A stretch of 64,000 nt of DNA, taken from positions 2,971,501-3,035,500 of the forward strand of contig NZ_BAAAXG010000026.1 in NCBI RefSeq assembly GCF_039535475.1. The letters are read 5' to 3'. Of this stretch, positions 33,706 through 41,495 are shown piece after piece (within the stretch, counting starts at the first letter, position 1; each line of letters opens with the position of its first letter). The DNA is from Streptomyces showdoensis (GTDB lineage Bacteria; Actinomycetota; Actinomycetes; Streptomycetales; Streptomycetaceae). The position numbers were made by a program, and so were the translations under genes. The notes beneath the pieces were generated by a model. That model ran no database searches, was not told the DNA's origin, and saw nothing but the letters and a program-made list of their open reading frames with translations.

Positions 33706-34551
33706 ATGTCCCGGCATGTCGCGATCGTCACCGATTCCACGGCCTACCTGCCACCCCAGACGATGGAGCGGCACGCCATCACCTCCGTCCCGCTCACCGT
33801 GGTCATCGGCGACCGCGCGCTGGAGGAGGGCACCGAGATCTCCGCCCGTTCCCTCGCCGAGGCGCTGCAGAAGCGCCGTTCGGTGACCACCTCGCGGCCC
33901 GGCCCCGAGGTCTTCGCCGCGGCCTACCGCACGGCCGCCGAGGCGGGGGCCCGCGGCATCGTCTCGCTGCACCTGTCCGCCGAGTTCTCCGGTACCTACG
34001 ACGCCGCCGTGGTGGCCGCCAAGGACGCCCCCGTGCCGGTACGGGTCGTCGACACCCGGATGGTCGGGATGGCGCTCGGCTTCTGCGCCCTGGCCGCGGC
34101 CGAGGTCGCCGACGCGGGCGGCTCGCTCGACGAGGCCGTCGCGGCGGCCGAGAAGCGGGCCGAGGGGACCTCCGCGTTCTTCTACGTCGACACCCTCGAC
34201 TACCTGCGCCGCGGCGGGCGCATCGGGGCGGCGCAGGCGCTGCTCGGATCCGCGCTGGCCGTGAAGCCGCTGCTCGAACTGGACGGCGGGCGGATCGAGC
34301 TGCGCGAGAAGGTGCGCACGGCCTCGAAGGCGATCGCCCGGCTGGAGGAGATCGCCGTCGAGCGGGCCGGCGCCGGACCCGTCGACATCGCCGTCCACCA
34401 CCTCGCCGCCCCCGACCGCGCCGCCGCGCTGGCCGAGCGGCTGCGCGGCAGGCTGCCCGCCATCGAGGACCTGGAGGTCAGCGAGGTGGGCGCGGTGATC
34501 GGCGCACACACCGGGCCGGGCCTGCTCGCGGTGGTCGTCTCTCCACGCTGA
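33706..34551 (+). CDS. DegV family fatty-acid-binding protein
   Basis: The 281-residue protein has the DegV motifs AIVTDSTAYLPP near the start, TSRPGPEVF, HLSAEFSGTYDAA (fatty-acid carboxylate binding) and YVDTLDYLRRGGRIG. DegV/FakB proteins present fatty acids to FakA-type kinases. No kinase partner lies beside it, so the partner must be elsewhere or the role differs. It precedes comEA by 120 bases. Confidence 0.93.
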   Translation: MSRHVAIVTDSTAYLPPQTMERHAITSVPLTVVIGDRALEEGTEISARSLAEALQKRRSVTTSRPGPEVFAAAYRTAAEAGARGIVSLHLSAEFSGTYDAAVVAAKDAPVPVRVVDTRMVGMALGFCALAAAEVADAGGSLDEAVAAAEKRAEGTSAFFYVDTLDYLRRGGRIGAAQALLGSALAVKPLLELDGGRIELREKVRTASKAIARLEEIAVERAGAGPVDIAVHHLAAPDRAAALAERLRGRLPAIEDLEVSEVGAVIGAHTGPGLLAVVVSPR

Positions 34552-34658
34552 CGGTTCCCGCCGCGTCCGGTATCCCCCGTCCGAGTGGCGAGGTTTTCCC
34601 CAACCGGACCGTTTTCCCCGGGAATCGGGGCGTCTCGGCGAGATCCGAGGAATCTGCC

Positions 34659-34664
34659 TACCGT
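34659..34664 (+). promoter_or_regulatory. Predicted -10 box for comEA (leaderless layout)
   Basis: TACCGT lies seven bases before the chosen ATG. Confidence 0.35.
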
Positions 34665-34671
34665 CTCGTCC

Positions 34672-35673
34672 ATGACTCTTCGCACACACATCGCAACGAC
34701 CCGTCGGCGTGCACGCGGCGCCGTGGCCACGAGCGGTCCCGGCCGGCCGCCCGGCTCGGACGGGAGGGCCCGGCGGCGGACCCGGGCGAGGCACGCGGCG
34801 GGGGCTCCGGGAGGGCCTCCGGGAGCGGCTGCGGGAGGGCCTCCGGGAGGGGTACGGCTCCGGGGCGACGCGCTGTTCCCGGCGGCGGAGCCCCCGGCCG
34901 TCCCCACGCCTCCGCCACCACCTCCGCCGCCTCCGCCCCCACCCTCGCCGGCACGGCGACCGGAGCCGCCTCGACGGAGGGAACGGCTGTGGCTCGCGCT
35001 GCGGGAGCGGATGCCCTTGTGGGTCCAGTCCCGGTGCGGGCTCGAACGGCGCTCGCTGGCCGCGCTCGCCGTGGTCCTCGTCGTGGCCGCGGGCGTCGCG
35101 GGCGCGTTCTTCTGGGCGGGGCGGCCCCAGCAGGTCAGGGCGCCCGAGGTGGTGGGCGCGGCCAGGCCGCTGCCCCCGGCGGACGTTTCCCCCGCGGAGC
35201 CGGGGTTCCCGTCGCCCGCGGCCTCGGCCCCGCCGGTGGTCGTCGTGGACGTCGGCGGCAAGGTGCTCCGGCCGGGGGTGCTCACGCTGCCCGCGGGATC
35301 CCGGGTCGCCGACGCCCTGCGTGCGGCGGGCGGGGTCCGGCCGGGTGCGGACGTCACGGGCCTCAACCGGGCCCGGGTCCTCCTGGACGGCGAGCAGGTC
35401 GTGGTCGGGCTGCCGGGGATGGCCGGGACGGCCGGGATGCCCGGCGCGGGCGGGACGGGTGTGGGGGCGGCGGGGCCCGCGCAGCCGCTGAGCCTCAACG
35501 CGGCGACCGCGGAGCAGCTCGACACCCTGCCGGGAGTGGGCCCGGTGCTGGCCCGCCACATCGTGGAGCACCGGATCGAGCACGGCGGCTTCCGGTCGGT
35601 GGCCGAGCTGCGCGAGGTCGACGGGATCGGCGAGCGCCGGTTCGCGGACCTCGAACCGCTGGTGCGGCCATGA
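34672..35673 (+). CDS. comEA: ComEA family DNA-binding protein
   Basis: The 333-residue protein starts at ATG 34672. A long N-terminal low-complexity region (Arg/Gly-rich, then an uninterrupted run of twelve Pro) precedes one membrane helix (LAALAVVLVVAAGVAGAFF, about 125-143). A SLBB-like beta-grasp domain follows (about 175-245, VVVDVGGKVLRPGVLTLPAGSRV). The C-terminal helix-hairpin-helix pair reads SLNAATAEQLDTLPGVGP and ELREVDGIGERRFADLEPL. In transformable bacteria ComEA binds incoming double-stranded DNA outside the membrane. Streptomyces is not known to be naturally competent, so the role is open. It overlaps comEC by four bases. Confidence 0.92.
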   Translation: MTLRTHIATTRRRARGAVATSGPGRPPGSDGRARRRTRARHAAGAPGGPPGAAAGGPPGGVRLRGDALFPAAEPPAVPTPPPPPPPPPPPPSPARRPEPPRRRERLWLALRERMPLWVQSRCGLERRSLAALAVVLVVAAGVAGAFFWAGRPQQVRAPEVVGAARPLPPADVSPAEPGFPSPAASAPPVVVVDVGGKVLRPGVLTLPAGSRVADALRAAGGVRPGADVTGLNRARVLLDGEQVVVGLPGMAGTAGMPGAGGTGVGAAGPAQPLSLNAATAEQLDTLPGVGPVLARHIVEHRIEHGGFRSVAELREVDGIGERRFADLEPLVRP

Positions 35674-38198
35674 GCCCCGCCGTCCCGGCCGGAGGCGGAC
35701 GTCCCGAGGGGCCCGCCGGGTGGGACGAGGGCCCGGCCGATCTGCGGCTCGTGCCGCCTGCGCTGGCCGCGTGGGGCGGGGCGGCCGTCGCCGTGGGCGT
35801 CGTCGGCTGGTGGAGCGTGGCGGGCGTGCTGCTCTGTCTGGCCGGGGCCGCGCTGTTGCTCCGCCCGGCCGCCCGGCGCGGGTTACGGGCGACCGCCTGT
35901 GCCGGGGTGCTGCTCTGCGCCGCCGCCGGGGCCGCGTCCGGCGGGCTGCACGCGGCCGATCTGCGGCGCGGTCCGGTGCCTGGACTCGCCCGGGACGGCG
36001 GCCGGGTGGGGGCGGAGGTGGTCGTCGCCTCCGATCCGCGGCTGACCCGGCCGAGGGCGGGCGGGAGCCGGGCGGCTCCGGTCTCGGTGGTCCTGGAGGG
36101 CGAGGTGGTCCGCGTCGAGGACCGGGACGGCGCGGTGCACCGGACCAGAGCCCCGGTCCTGGTCGTGGTGGTGGCGGGAGACGGGCGCCGGGAGTGGCTG
36201 CGACTGCTGCCGTCGACCCGGCTGCGGGTGACGGGGCGGCTCGCGCTCCCGGCCCGGGCGGGCGACCCCTTCGCCGCGGTGCTGCGGGCGGACGGTGCGG
36301 GACCGCCCCGCGTCACGGGGCCGCCGAGCGGGCTCCAGCGCACCGCCGGGAGCCTGCGGGCAGGGCTGCGGCGGGCGACGGAGGGCCTGCCCCCGGACGC
36401 GCGGGCCCTGCTGCCGGGCCTGGTGGTCGGGGACACCTCCCGGATCGGTCCGGAGCTGGAGGAGGCCTTCGAGGCGACCGACCTCACGCACCTTCTGGCC
36501 GTGTCCGGGTCGAACCTCACGCTCGTGCTGCTCCTCCTCATCGGCCGTCCCGGCAGCGCGCAGCGGAGCGAGCGGGGCGGTCTCGCCCCGAGGCTCGGCA
36601 TCCCGCTGCGGACCACCGCACTGGCCGGGGGCGGTCTCACGCTCGCCTTCGTCGTGGTCTGCCGTCCCGACCCGAGCGTGCTGCGGGCGGCGGCCTGCGG
36701 GCTCGTCACGCTGCTGGCCATCGCGACGGGCCGCCGCCGGTCGCTGATCCCGGCGCTCGCGGCGGCGGTGCTCGTCCTGGTGCTGTACGACCCGTGGCTG
36801 GCCCGCAGTTACGGCTTCCTGTTGTCGGTCCTGGCCACCGGGGCGCTGCTGACGGTGGCCCCACGATGGAGCGAGGCGCTGGCCCGGCGCGGGGTGCCGG
36901 GCCGGGTCGCGGAGGCGCTGGCGGCCACGCTGGCGGCGCAGGCGGTGTGCGCGCCCGTGGTGGCGGTGTTCGCGGCCCGGGTGAGTCTGGTGGCGGTCCC
37001 CGCCAACGTCCTCGCGGAGCCCGCGGTGGCCCCGGCCACGGTGCTCGGGTTCGCCGCCCTGGGGCTCGCGCAGGTGTGGCCGTGGGCCGCCGGGGCCGTG
37101 GCGTGGGCCGCCGGGTGGCCCGCCGGCTGGATCGCGGGGGTGGCCCGTGCCGGGGCGGGGCTGCCGGGGGCGGAGACGGAGTGGCCGGACGGCTGGTGGG
37201 GCGGGCTGCTGCTCGCGCTGCTCTCCGGGATCGTGGTCCTGGCCGCGCGGCGGCTGCCGTACCGGCGGTGGATCGGGGCGGGCTGCGGGGTGCTGCTGTT
37301 CCTGGCGGTGGTGCGGCCGCCGCCGTTGGCCCGGCTGGTGACCGGGTGGCCGCCGTCGGGCTGGGTGTTCGCGATGTGCCAGGTCGGCCAGGGCGACGCG
37401 ACGGTGCTGGCGGCCGGCGGGGACGCGGCCGTCGTGGTGGACGCGGGGCCCGAGCCGGCGCCGGTCGACCGGTGCCTGCGGGACCTCGGGGTGCGCCGGA
37501 TCCCGCTGCTGGTGCTGACCCACTTCCACGCGGACCACGTCGCGGGGCTGCCCGGTGTGCTGCGCGGACGGGCGGTGGGAGCGATCCAGACGACCGGGCT
37601 CGCGGAGCCGCCGGAGCAGGCCGAGTTCGTGCGCCGGACGGCCGCGGCGGCGGGGGTCCCGCTGGTGCCGGCCGGGGCGGGGGAGCGGCGCGTGCTGGGC
37701 CCGCTGGAGTGGCGGGTGCTGTGGCCGGGGGCCGTACCCGGCCGGGCCGGGCACGGGGGGACGGGTTCCGGCGGGGCGGACCCCGGTGGCTCGGATTCCG
37801 GAGGGGCGGAGGGCGGTTCCGGGGCCAACGACGCCAGCGTCACGCTGTTCGTCCGCACCGCGGGAGGGCTGACCCTGCTGCTCCTCGGGGACCTCGAACC
37901 CCCGGCCCAGCGGGGCCTGTTGCGGGCGTATCCGGCGCTGCCGCCCGTCGACGTGCTCAAGGTCGCCCATCACGGGTCCGCCCATCAGGACCTGGGGCTC
38001 ATACGGGCGGTGCGGCCCCGGCTGGCCCTGGTGTCGGCGGGCCGGGACAACCCCTACGGGCACCCCTCGCCGCTGACCCTCGGGGCGCTGCGGGCCGGCG
38101 GGGCCCGGGTGCTGAGCACCGACAGGGACGGGGCGATCGCGGTGACCGGGGCAGGTCCGGCGCTGGTGGCGCACGCGCTCGGGGCCGGGGCGGACTGA
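35670..38198 (+). CDS. comEC: ComEC/Rec2 family DNA translocation channel protein
   Basis: The 842-residue protein overlaps comEA as ATGA. An N-terminal region with several membrane helices and a DUF4131-like external domain precedes the competence core: LLPGLVVGDTSRI, LTHLLAVSGSNLTLVLLLL and SYGFLLSVLATGALL. The C-terminal metallo-beta-lactamase domain (about 565-842) has HFHADH at 618-623, KVAHHGSAHQD and NPYGHPSP. A Gly/Ser-rich insert sits near 695-720. ComEC passes one DNA strand across the membrane in competent species. Codon 72 (35883-35885) is TTA, in frame, so translation should depend on the rare bldA tRNA-Leu(UUA). Confidence 0.93.
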   Translation: MSPAVPAGGGRPEGPAGWDEGPADLRLVPPALAAWGGAAVAVGVVGWWSVAGVLLCLAGAALLLRPAARRGLRATACAGVLLCAAAGAASGGLHAADLRRGPVPGLARDGGRVGAEVVVASDPRLTRPRAGGSRAAPVSVVLEGEVVRVEDRDGAVHRTRAPVLVVVVAGDGRREWLRLLPSTRLRVTGRLALPARAGDPFAAVLRADGAGPPRVTGPPSGLQRTAGSLRAGLRRATEGLPPDARALLPGLVVGDTSRIGPELEEAFEATDLTHLLAVSGSNLTLVLLLLIGRPGSAQRSERGGLAPRLGIPLRTTALAGGGLTLAFVVVCRPDPSVLRAAACGLVTLLAIATGRRRSLIPALAAAVLVLVLYDPWLARSYGFLLSVLATGALLTVAPRWSEALARRGVPGRVAEALAATLAAQAVCAPVVAVFAARVSLVAVPANVLAEPAVAPATVLGFAALGLAQVWPWAAGAVAWAAGWPAGWIAGVARAGAGLPGAETEWPDGWWGGLLLALLSGIVVLAARRLPYRRWIGAGCGVLLFLAVVRPPPLARLVTGWPPSGWVFAMCQVGQGDATVLAAGGDAAVVVDAGPEPAPVDRCLRDLGVRRIPLLVLTHFHADHVAGLPGVLRGRAVGAIQTTGLAEPPEQAEFVRRTAAAAGVPLVPAGAGERRVLGPLEWRVLWPGAVPGRAGHGGTGSGGADPGGSDSGGAEGGSGANDASVTLFVRTAGGLTLLLLGDLEPPAQRGLLRAYPALPPVDVLKVAHHGSAHQDLGLIRAVRPRLALVSAGRDNPYGHPSPLTLGALRAGGARVLSTDRDGAIAVTGAGPALVAHALGAGAD

Positions 38199-38217
38199 GC
38201 ACCATCTAAAGAAACCC

Positions 38218-38246
38218 TTGTAAAGGAATCTTTCTAAAGATATGTT
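38218..38246 (+). promoter_or_regulatory. Promoter with embedded palindromic operator for ArsR-like regulator
   Basis: TTGTAA (38218-38223) and TATGTT (38241-38246) are exactly 17 bases apart; the ATG follows six bases later. ATCTTT-CT-AAAGAT (38228-38241) is a perfect palindrome filling the spacer. TAAAGA/G also occurs at 38207, 38221 and 38235, a 14-base period. The low G+C of this stretch stands out. It is a credible autoregulatory operator. Confidence 0.7.
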
Positions 38247-38252
38247 TCCATC

Positions 38253-38849
38253 ATGACGGAGCAGTCGCACAGCATCGAGCTCACCGACCCGCGCGCCCTG
38301 CGCGCCTACGCCCATCCCACCCGGATGACCCTCGTGGGCCTGCTGCGCAAGAGCGGCCCGTTCACCGCCACCAAGGCGGCCGAGCTGACCGGCGAGTCCG
38401 TGGCCAGCTGCTCGTACCACCTGCGGATACTCGCCAAGTACGGGCTCGTCGAGCAGGCCCCGGGCGGCAAGGGACGGGAGAAGCCCTGGCGGGCGACGGC
38501 CCGGTTCACCGAGTGGCCGGACCGCAGCGAGGACGCCGCGGTGGCCCAGGCGGCGGACGCGCTCAGCGCCGCCGTGACGGAGCACTACTTCCAGCGGGTC
38601 CTGAAGGCCCTGGAGAACCGGCACGCCCTGCCCGAGGAGTGGCGCGAGGCCGAGCAGTTCGGCGACACGCTGCTCCACCTCACCCCCGAGGAGCTGACCG
38701 GGCTCGGGCAGCGGATCGACGAGCTGCTGCGCCCGTACGAGGAGCGGGAGGCCGAACCGGCCCTGCGGCCCGAGGGCGCCCGTCCCGTGGGCATCCTGCG
38801 GATCGCCTTCGTGGACCGCGAGTCCGACTCCGACGCAGGGGAGGCGTGA
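38253..38849 (+). CDS. ArsR-like winged-helix transcriptional regulator
   Basis: The 198-residue protein has an N-terminal winged helix (about 10-80): DPRALRAYAHPTRMTLVGLL, TATKAAELTGESVASCSYHL (recognition helix), LAKYGLVEQAPGGKGREKPW (wing). A helical C-terminal domain of about 110 residues is longer than in metal-sensing ArsR proteins, and no CxC metal site is visible; the single Cys lies in the recognition helix. This type usually represses an adjacent MFS exporter gene. That gene follows after three bases, and an operator palindrome overlaps this gene's own promoter. Confidence 0.9.
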   Translation: MTEQSHSIELTDPRALRAYAHPTRMTLVGLLRKSGPFTATKAAELTGESVASCSYHLRILAKYGLVEQAPGGKGREKPWRATARFTEWPDRSEDAAVAQAADALSAAVTEHYFQRVLKALENRHALPEEWREAEQFGDTLLHLTPEELTGLGQRIDELLRPYEEREAEPALRPEGARPVGILRIAFVDRESDSDAGEA

Positions 38850-38852
38850 GCG

Positions 38853-40112
38853 ATGGCGATCGCCGACCGCCTACCCGCGCTGTTGCGCGAGCGCCCCTTC
38901 CGGCGGTACTGGACCGGGCAGACCGTCTCCTTCGTCGGCGACCAGATCTCGCTGATGGCGCTCCCGCTCGCCGCCGTCCTGGTCCTGGGGGCCGACGCCG
39001 CCGAGATGGGCTGGCTGAAGACGGCCGAGCTGCTGCCCGCGCTGCTGCTCAACCTGCCGCTCGGCGCCTGGGTCGACCGGCAGGCCCGGCGCCGCCGCGC
39101 CATGATCGCGGCGGACCTCGGCAGGGCGGCGCTGCTGCTCACCCTCCCCGTCGCCTACCTGCTCGACGCGCTGACGCTCGCCCAGCTGTACGCGGTGGCC
39201 TTCGGGGTGGGCGCGCTCACGGTGCTGTTCGAGGTGTGCAACACCACCCTGTTCGTGGCGATGGTCCCCACCGAGAGCTACGTCCGGGCCAACTCGCTGG
39301 TCAACGGCAGCCGTTCGATGGCGTGGCTGGCGGGCCCCGGCATCGGCGGCGTGCTGGTGCAGGTGCTCACGGCGCCCTTCGCCCTGCTCGCGGACGCGCT
39401 CACGTACCTCGTCTCGGCCGGGTACCTGGCCCGGATCAGCCCGGTGGAGCCGCCGCCCGCGCCCGTCGAGAAGGGGCACTTAGTCCAGGGGCTGCGCTGG
39501 GTGGTGCGGAACCCGTCGATGCGCGCGCTGTTCGCCGCCTCCGGGACGGTCCAGTTCTTCAACTACATGTTCCACACCCTGTTCGTGCTCTACGCCACGG
39601 CCGAACTCGGCCTGAGTGCCGGCGTGCTGGGCGCGGTGCTCGCGGCGGGGGCGGTGGGCGGCCTCCTCGGGGCGGCGTGGAGCGGCGCGATCGTCGCGCG
39701 GATCGGGATCGGCCCGTCGCTGGTGGCCGGGTTCGTCGGCTTCACCCTGCCGCTGGTCCTGATACCGCTCGCCGCGGGGCCGCTGCCGCTGGTGCTCGGG
39801 CTGCTGTTCGTGGCCGAGTTCCTGTCCTGCGCCGGCGTGATGACGGCGGACATCGCCGCGGGCTCGTTCCAGATGGCGCTGATACCCGACGCCATCCGCG
39901 CCCGGGTGATGGGTGCCTTCCGGACGCTCAACCACGGATTCCGTCCGCTCGGCGCCCTCGCCGGCGGCCTGCTCGGGACGACCCTCGGGCTGCGGCCCAC
40001 GCTCTGGCTGGCGACGGCCGGGGCCGTCCTGGCCGTGCTGTGGCTGCTGCCCTCGCCGCTGGCCCGCCTGCGGGACCTGCCGGAGCGGGAGCCCGTCCCG
40101 GCGCGGGCCTGA
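38853..40112 (+). CDS. MFS exporter linked to ArsR-like regulator
   Basis: The 419-residue protein has about 12 membrane helices. RYWTGQTVSFVGDQISLMALPL is typical of the DHA3/EntS-like exporters. PLGAWVDRQARRRRAMIAADLGRA is the loop 2-3 motif, and VNGSRSMAWLAGPGIGGVLV the motif C region. The start follows the regulator's stop by three bases, so the two are co-transcribed. Codon 210 (39480-39482, in GHLVQG) is TTA, in frame, predicting bldA dependence. Substrate unknown. Confidence 0.9.
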   Translation: MAIADRLPALLRERPFRRYWTGQTVSFVGDQISLMALPLAAVLVLGADAAEMGWLKTAELLPALLLNLPLGAWVDRQARRRRAMIAADLGRAALLLTLPVAYLLDALTLAQLYAVAFGVGALTVLFEVCNTTLFVAMVPTESYVRANSLVNGSRSMAWLAGPGIGGVLVQVLTAPFALLADALTYLVSAGYLARISPVEPPPAPVEKGHLVQGLRWVVRNPSMRALFAASGTVQFFNYMFHTLFVLYATAELGLSAGVLGAVLAAGAVGGLLGAAWSGAIVARIGIGPSLVAGFVGFTLPLVLIPLAAGPLPLVLGLLFVAEFLSCAGVMTADIAAGSFQMALIPDAIRARVMGAFRTLNHGFRPLGALAGGLLGTTLGLRPTLWLATAGAVLAVLWLLPSPLARLRDLPEREPVPARA

Positions 40113-40240
40113 AGGGAACACTTCGGACTCCCGGTAACACTTACGCCGTTTGCCTCGAACAACTCAACAGTGATCGAATGCCCTTTTGTCGACGAGGAAA
40201 CGCCGGTGGACAGCCGGTGGTTGGTCCGGGGGTACGTGGA

Positions 40241-41125
40241 ATGTTCGGTGGTCTGTTCGGCAAGCGCGGCTCCGCGGCCGCCCGTAGCGGCCCGCTCGCG
40301 GGGCTCACGGTCCCGCCGTCGGCGGGCGTCCTGAGCTGCCGGGTGCTGGACCCCGTCGACGAGCCGGTCCGGCAGGCCGAGTTCGTGCTCAGCGACACCG
40401 CGGGCCGCAAGGTCCTCGCGGGCGAGACCGACCCGTACGGCAGCGTGCTGGCGACGGTCCCGGCGGGGGAGTACCGGCTCGCGGTCACCGCGGAGGGCTA
40501 CACCCCGTACCACGGCGCCGCCGTCGTCGCCGAGCACGGGCACGCGGGCCTGGGCGACCTGAAGCTCCAGATCGCGCCCCAGGCGCAGCTCCCCGCGCCC
40601 GGCGACTGGGAGATCGATCCGACGCACTCCCAGGTCGGCTTCACCGCACGGCACATCGGCCTGGCCCGGATCCACGGCCGGTTCAACGGCTTCGCCGGCG
40701 TCGTCCGGATCGCCGAGCGCATGGAGCAGTCGGCCATGCACGTCGTGATCGACGCGGCCTCCATCGACACCGGCGTGCAGATGCGCGACGACCACCTGCG
40801 GTCGAGCGACTTCCTCGACGTCGGCGCGTACCCGACGATGGAGTTCTACAGCGAGCGCTTCGTCCACCGGGGCGGCAGCCGCTGGGGCGTCACCGGCGCG
40901 CTCACCCTGCACGGCGTCAGCCGCACGGTGACCCTCGACACCCAGTACCTCGGCCTCGGCAGCGGCCTGGAGGGCGAGACCCGGGGCGCCTGCCGGGCCA
41001 CCACGGAGCTGCACCGCGAGGACTTCACACTGACCTGGCAGACGCTGCTCGCGCGGGGCATCGCGGCGGTCGGCTCCAGCATCACCATCGACCTGGACGT
41101 CCAGATCGTCCCCAAGAAGGGCTAG
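40241..41125 (+). CDS. YceI-family lipid-binding protein fused to a carboxypeptidase-regulatory-like domain
   Basis: The 294-residue protein starts MFGGLFGKRGS at ATG 40241; an upstream ATG (40178) would add an unlikely 21 residues. Residues about 25-100 form a transthyretin-like/CarboxypepD_reg domain (VLDPVDEPVRQAEFVLSD, GETDPYGSVLATVPAGEYRL, EGYTPY). Residues about 118-294 are YceI: WEIDPTHSQVGFTARHIG, GRFNGFAGVV, MRDDHLRSSDFLDV and VTGALTLHGVSRTV. No signal peptide is seen, which differs from periplasmic YceI. YceI lipocalin-like barrels bind isoprenoids. The 128-base upstream gap contains AACACTT twice (40117 and 40136), possibly promoter elements. Confidence 0.88.
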   Translation: MFGGLFGKRGSAAARSGPLAGLTVPPSAGVLSCRVLDPVDEPVRQAEFVLSDTAGRKVLAGETDPYGSVLATVPAGEYRLAVTAEGYTPYHGAAVVAEHGHAGLGDLKLQIAPQAQLPAPGDWEIDPTHSQVGFTARHIGLARIHGRFNGFAGVVRIAERMEQSAMHVVIDAASIDTGVQMRDDHLRSSDFLDVGAYPTMEFYSERFVHRGGSRWGVTGALTLHGVSRTVTLDTQYLGLGSGLEGETRGACRATTELHREDFTLTWQTLLARGIAAVGSSITIDLDVQIVPKKG

Positions 41126-41193
41126 GCCCCTTCACCCGGATCAGGCCGGAAGGAAGAGCCCGGCTCCCGCCCGGCGGACCAGGGGGCCTCTGC

Positions 41194-41439
41194 CTACGGG
41201 GCCTCCAGCCAGCCCTCGTGCTCGGCGGCCAGCGCGTCGAGGGCCGCCGGGTCGAGCAGGCCCCGCGGGTCCTCCACGACCACCAGCCACTGGGCGTCCT
41301 CGGCGTCGTCCTCGCCGGCCAGGGCGTCCCGGAACAGCTGCGGCTCCTCGGTCAGGCCGAAGCGCTCGGGCAGGGCCTCGGCGACCTCCTCGGCGGCGTC
41401 GCGGTCGGGGAGTACCAGTACGTGTCTCACATCGCTCAC
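41194..41439 (-). CDS. Small conserved acidic protein
   Basis: The 81-residue protein starts at GTG 41437-41439, eight bases after GAGA. An in-frame GTG two codons upstream is also possible. It reads VSDVRHVLVLPDRDAAEEV, then LAGEDDAEDAQWLVVVEDP and LDPAALDALAAEHEGWLE. Very acidic, with alternating beta and helix; I recall close relatives at this position in other streptomycetes but know no function. It is divergent from holA. Confidence 0.72.
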   Translation of the reverse strand: MSDVRHVLVLPDRDAAEEVAEALPERFGLTEEPQLFRDALAGEDDAEDAQWLVVVEDPRGLLDPAALDALAAEHEGWLEAP

Positions 41440-41495
41440 GTGCACATTCTCGACGATGGTCCGGCTGTCGGTGGCCCGTGGGATGCTGGATCGCG

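Noticed and set aside
31681..35583. 1300-codon minus-strand ORF opposite leuS, degV and comEA
   Set aside because: It spans several well-supported plus-strand genes, their terminators and repeats, and its translation is simple-sequence Arg/Gly/Pro.
35883..38678. 931-codon minus-strand ORF opposite comEC
   Set aside because: No recognisable domain, Arg/Gln/His-rich composition, and it crosses the ArsR promoter.
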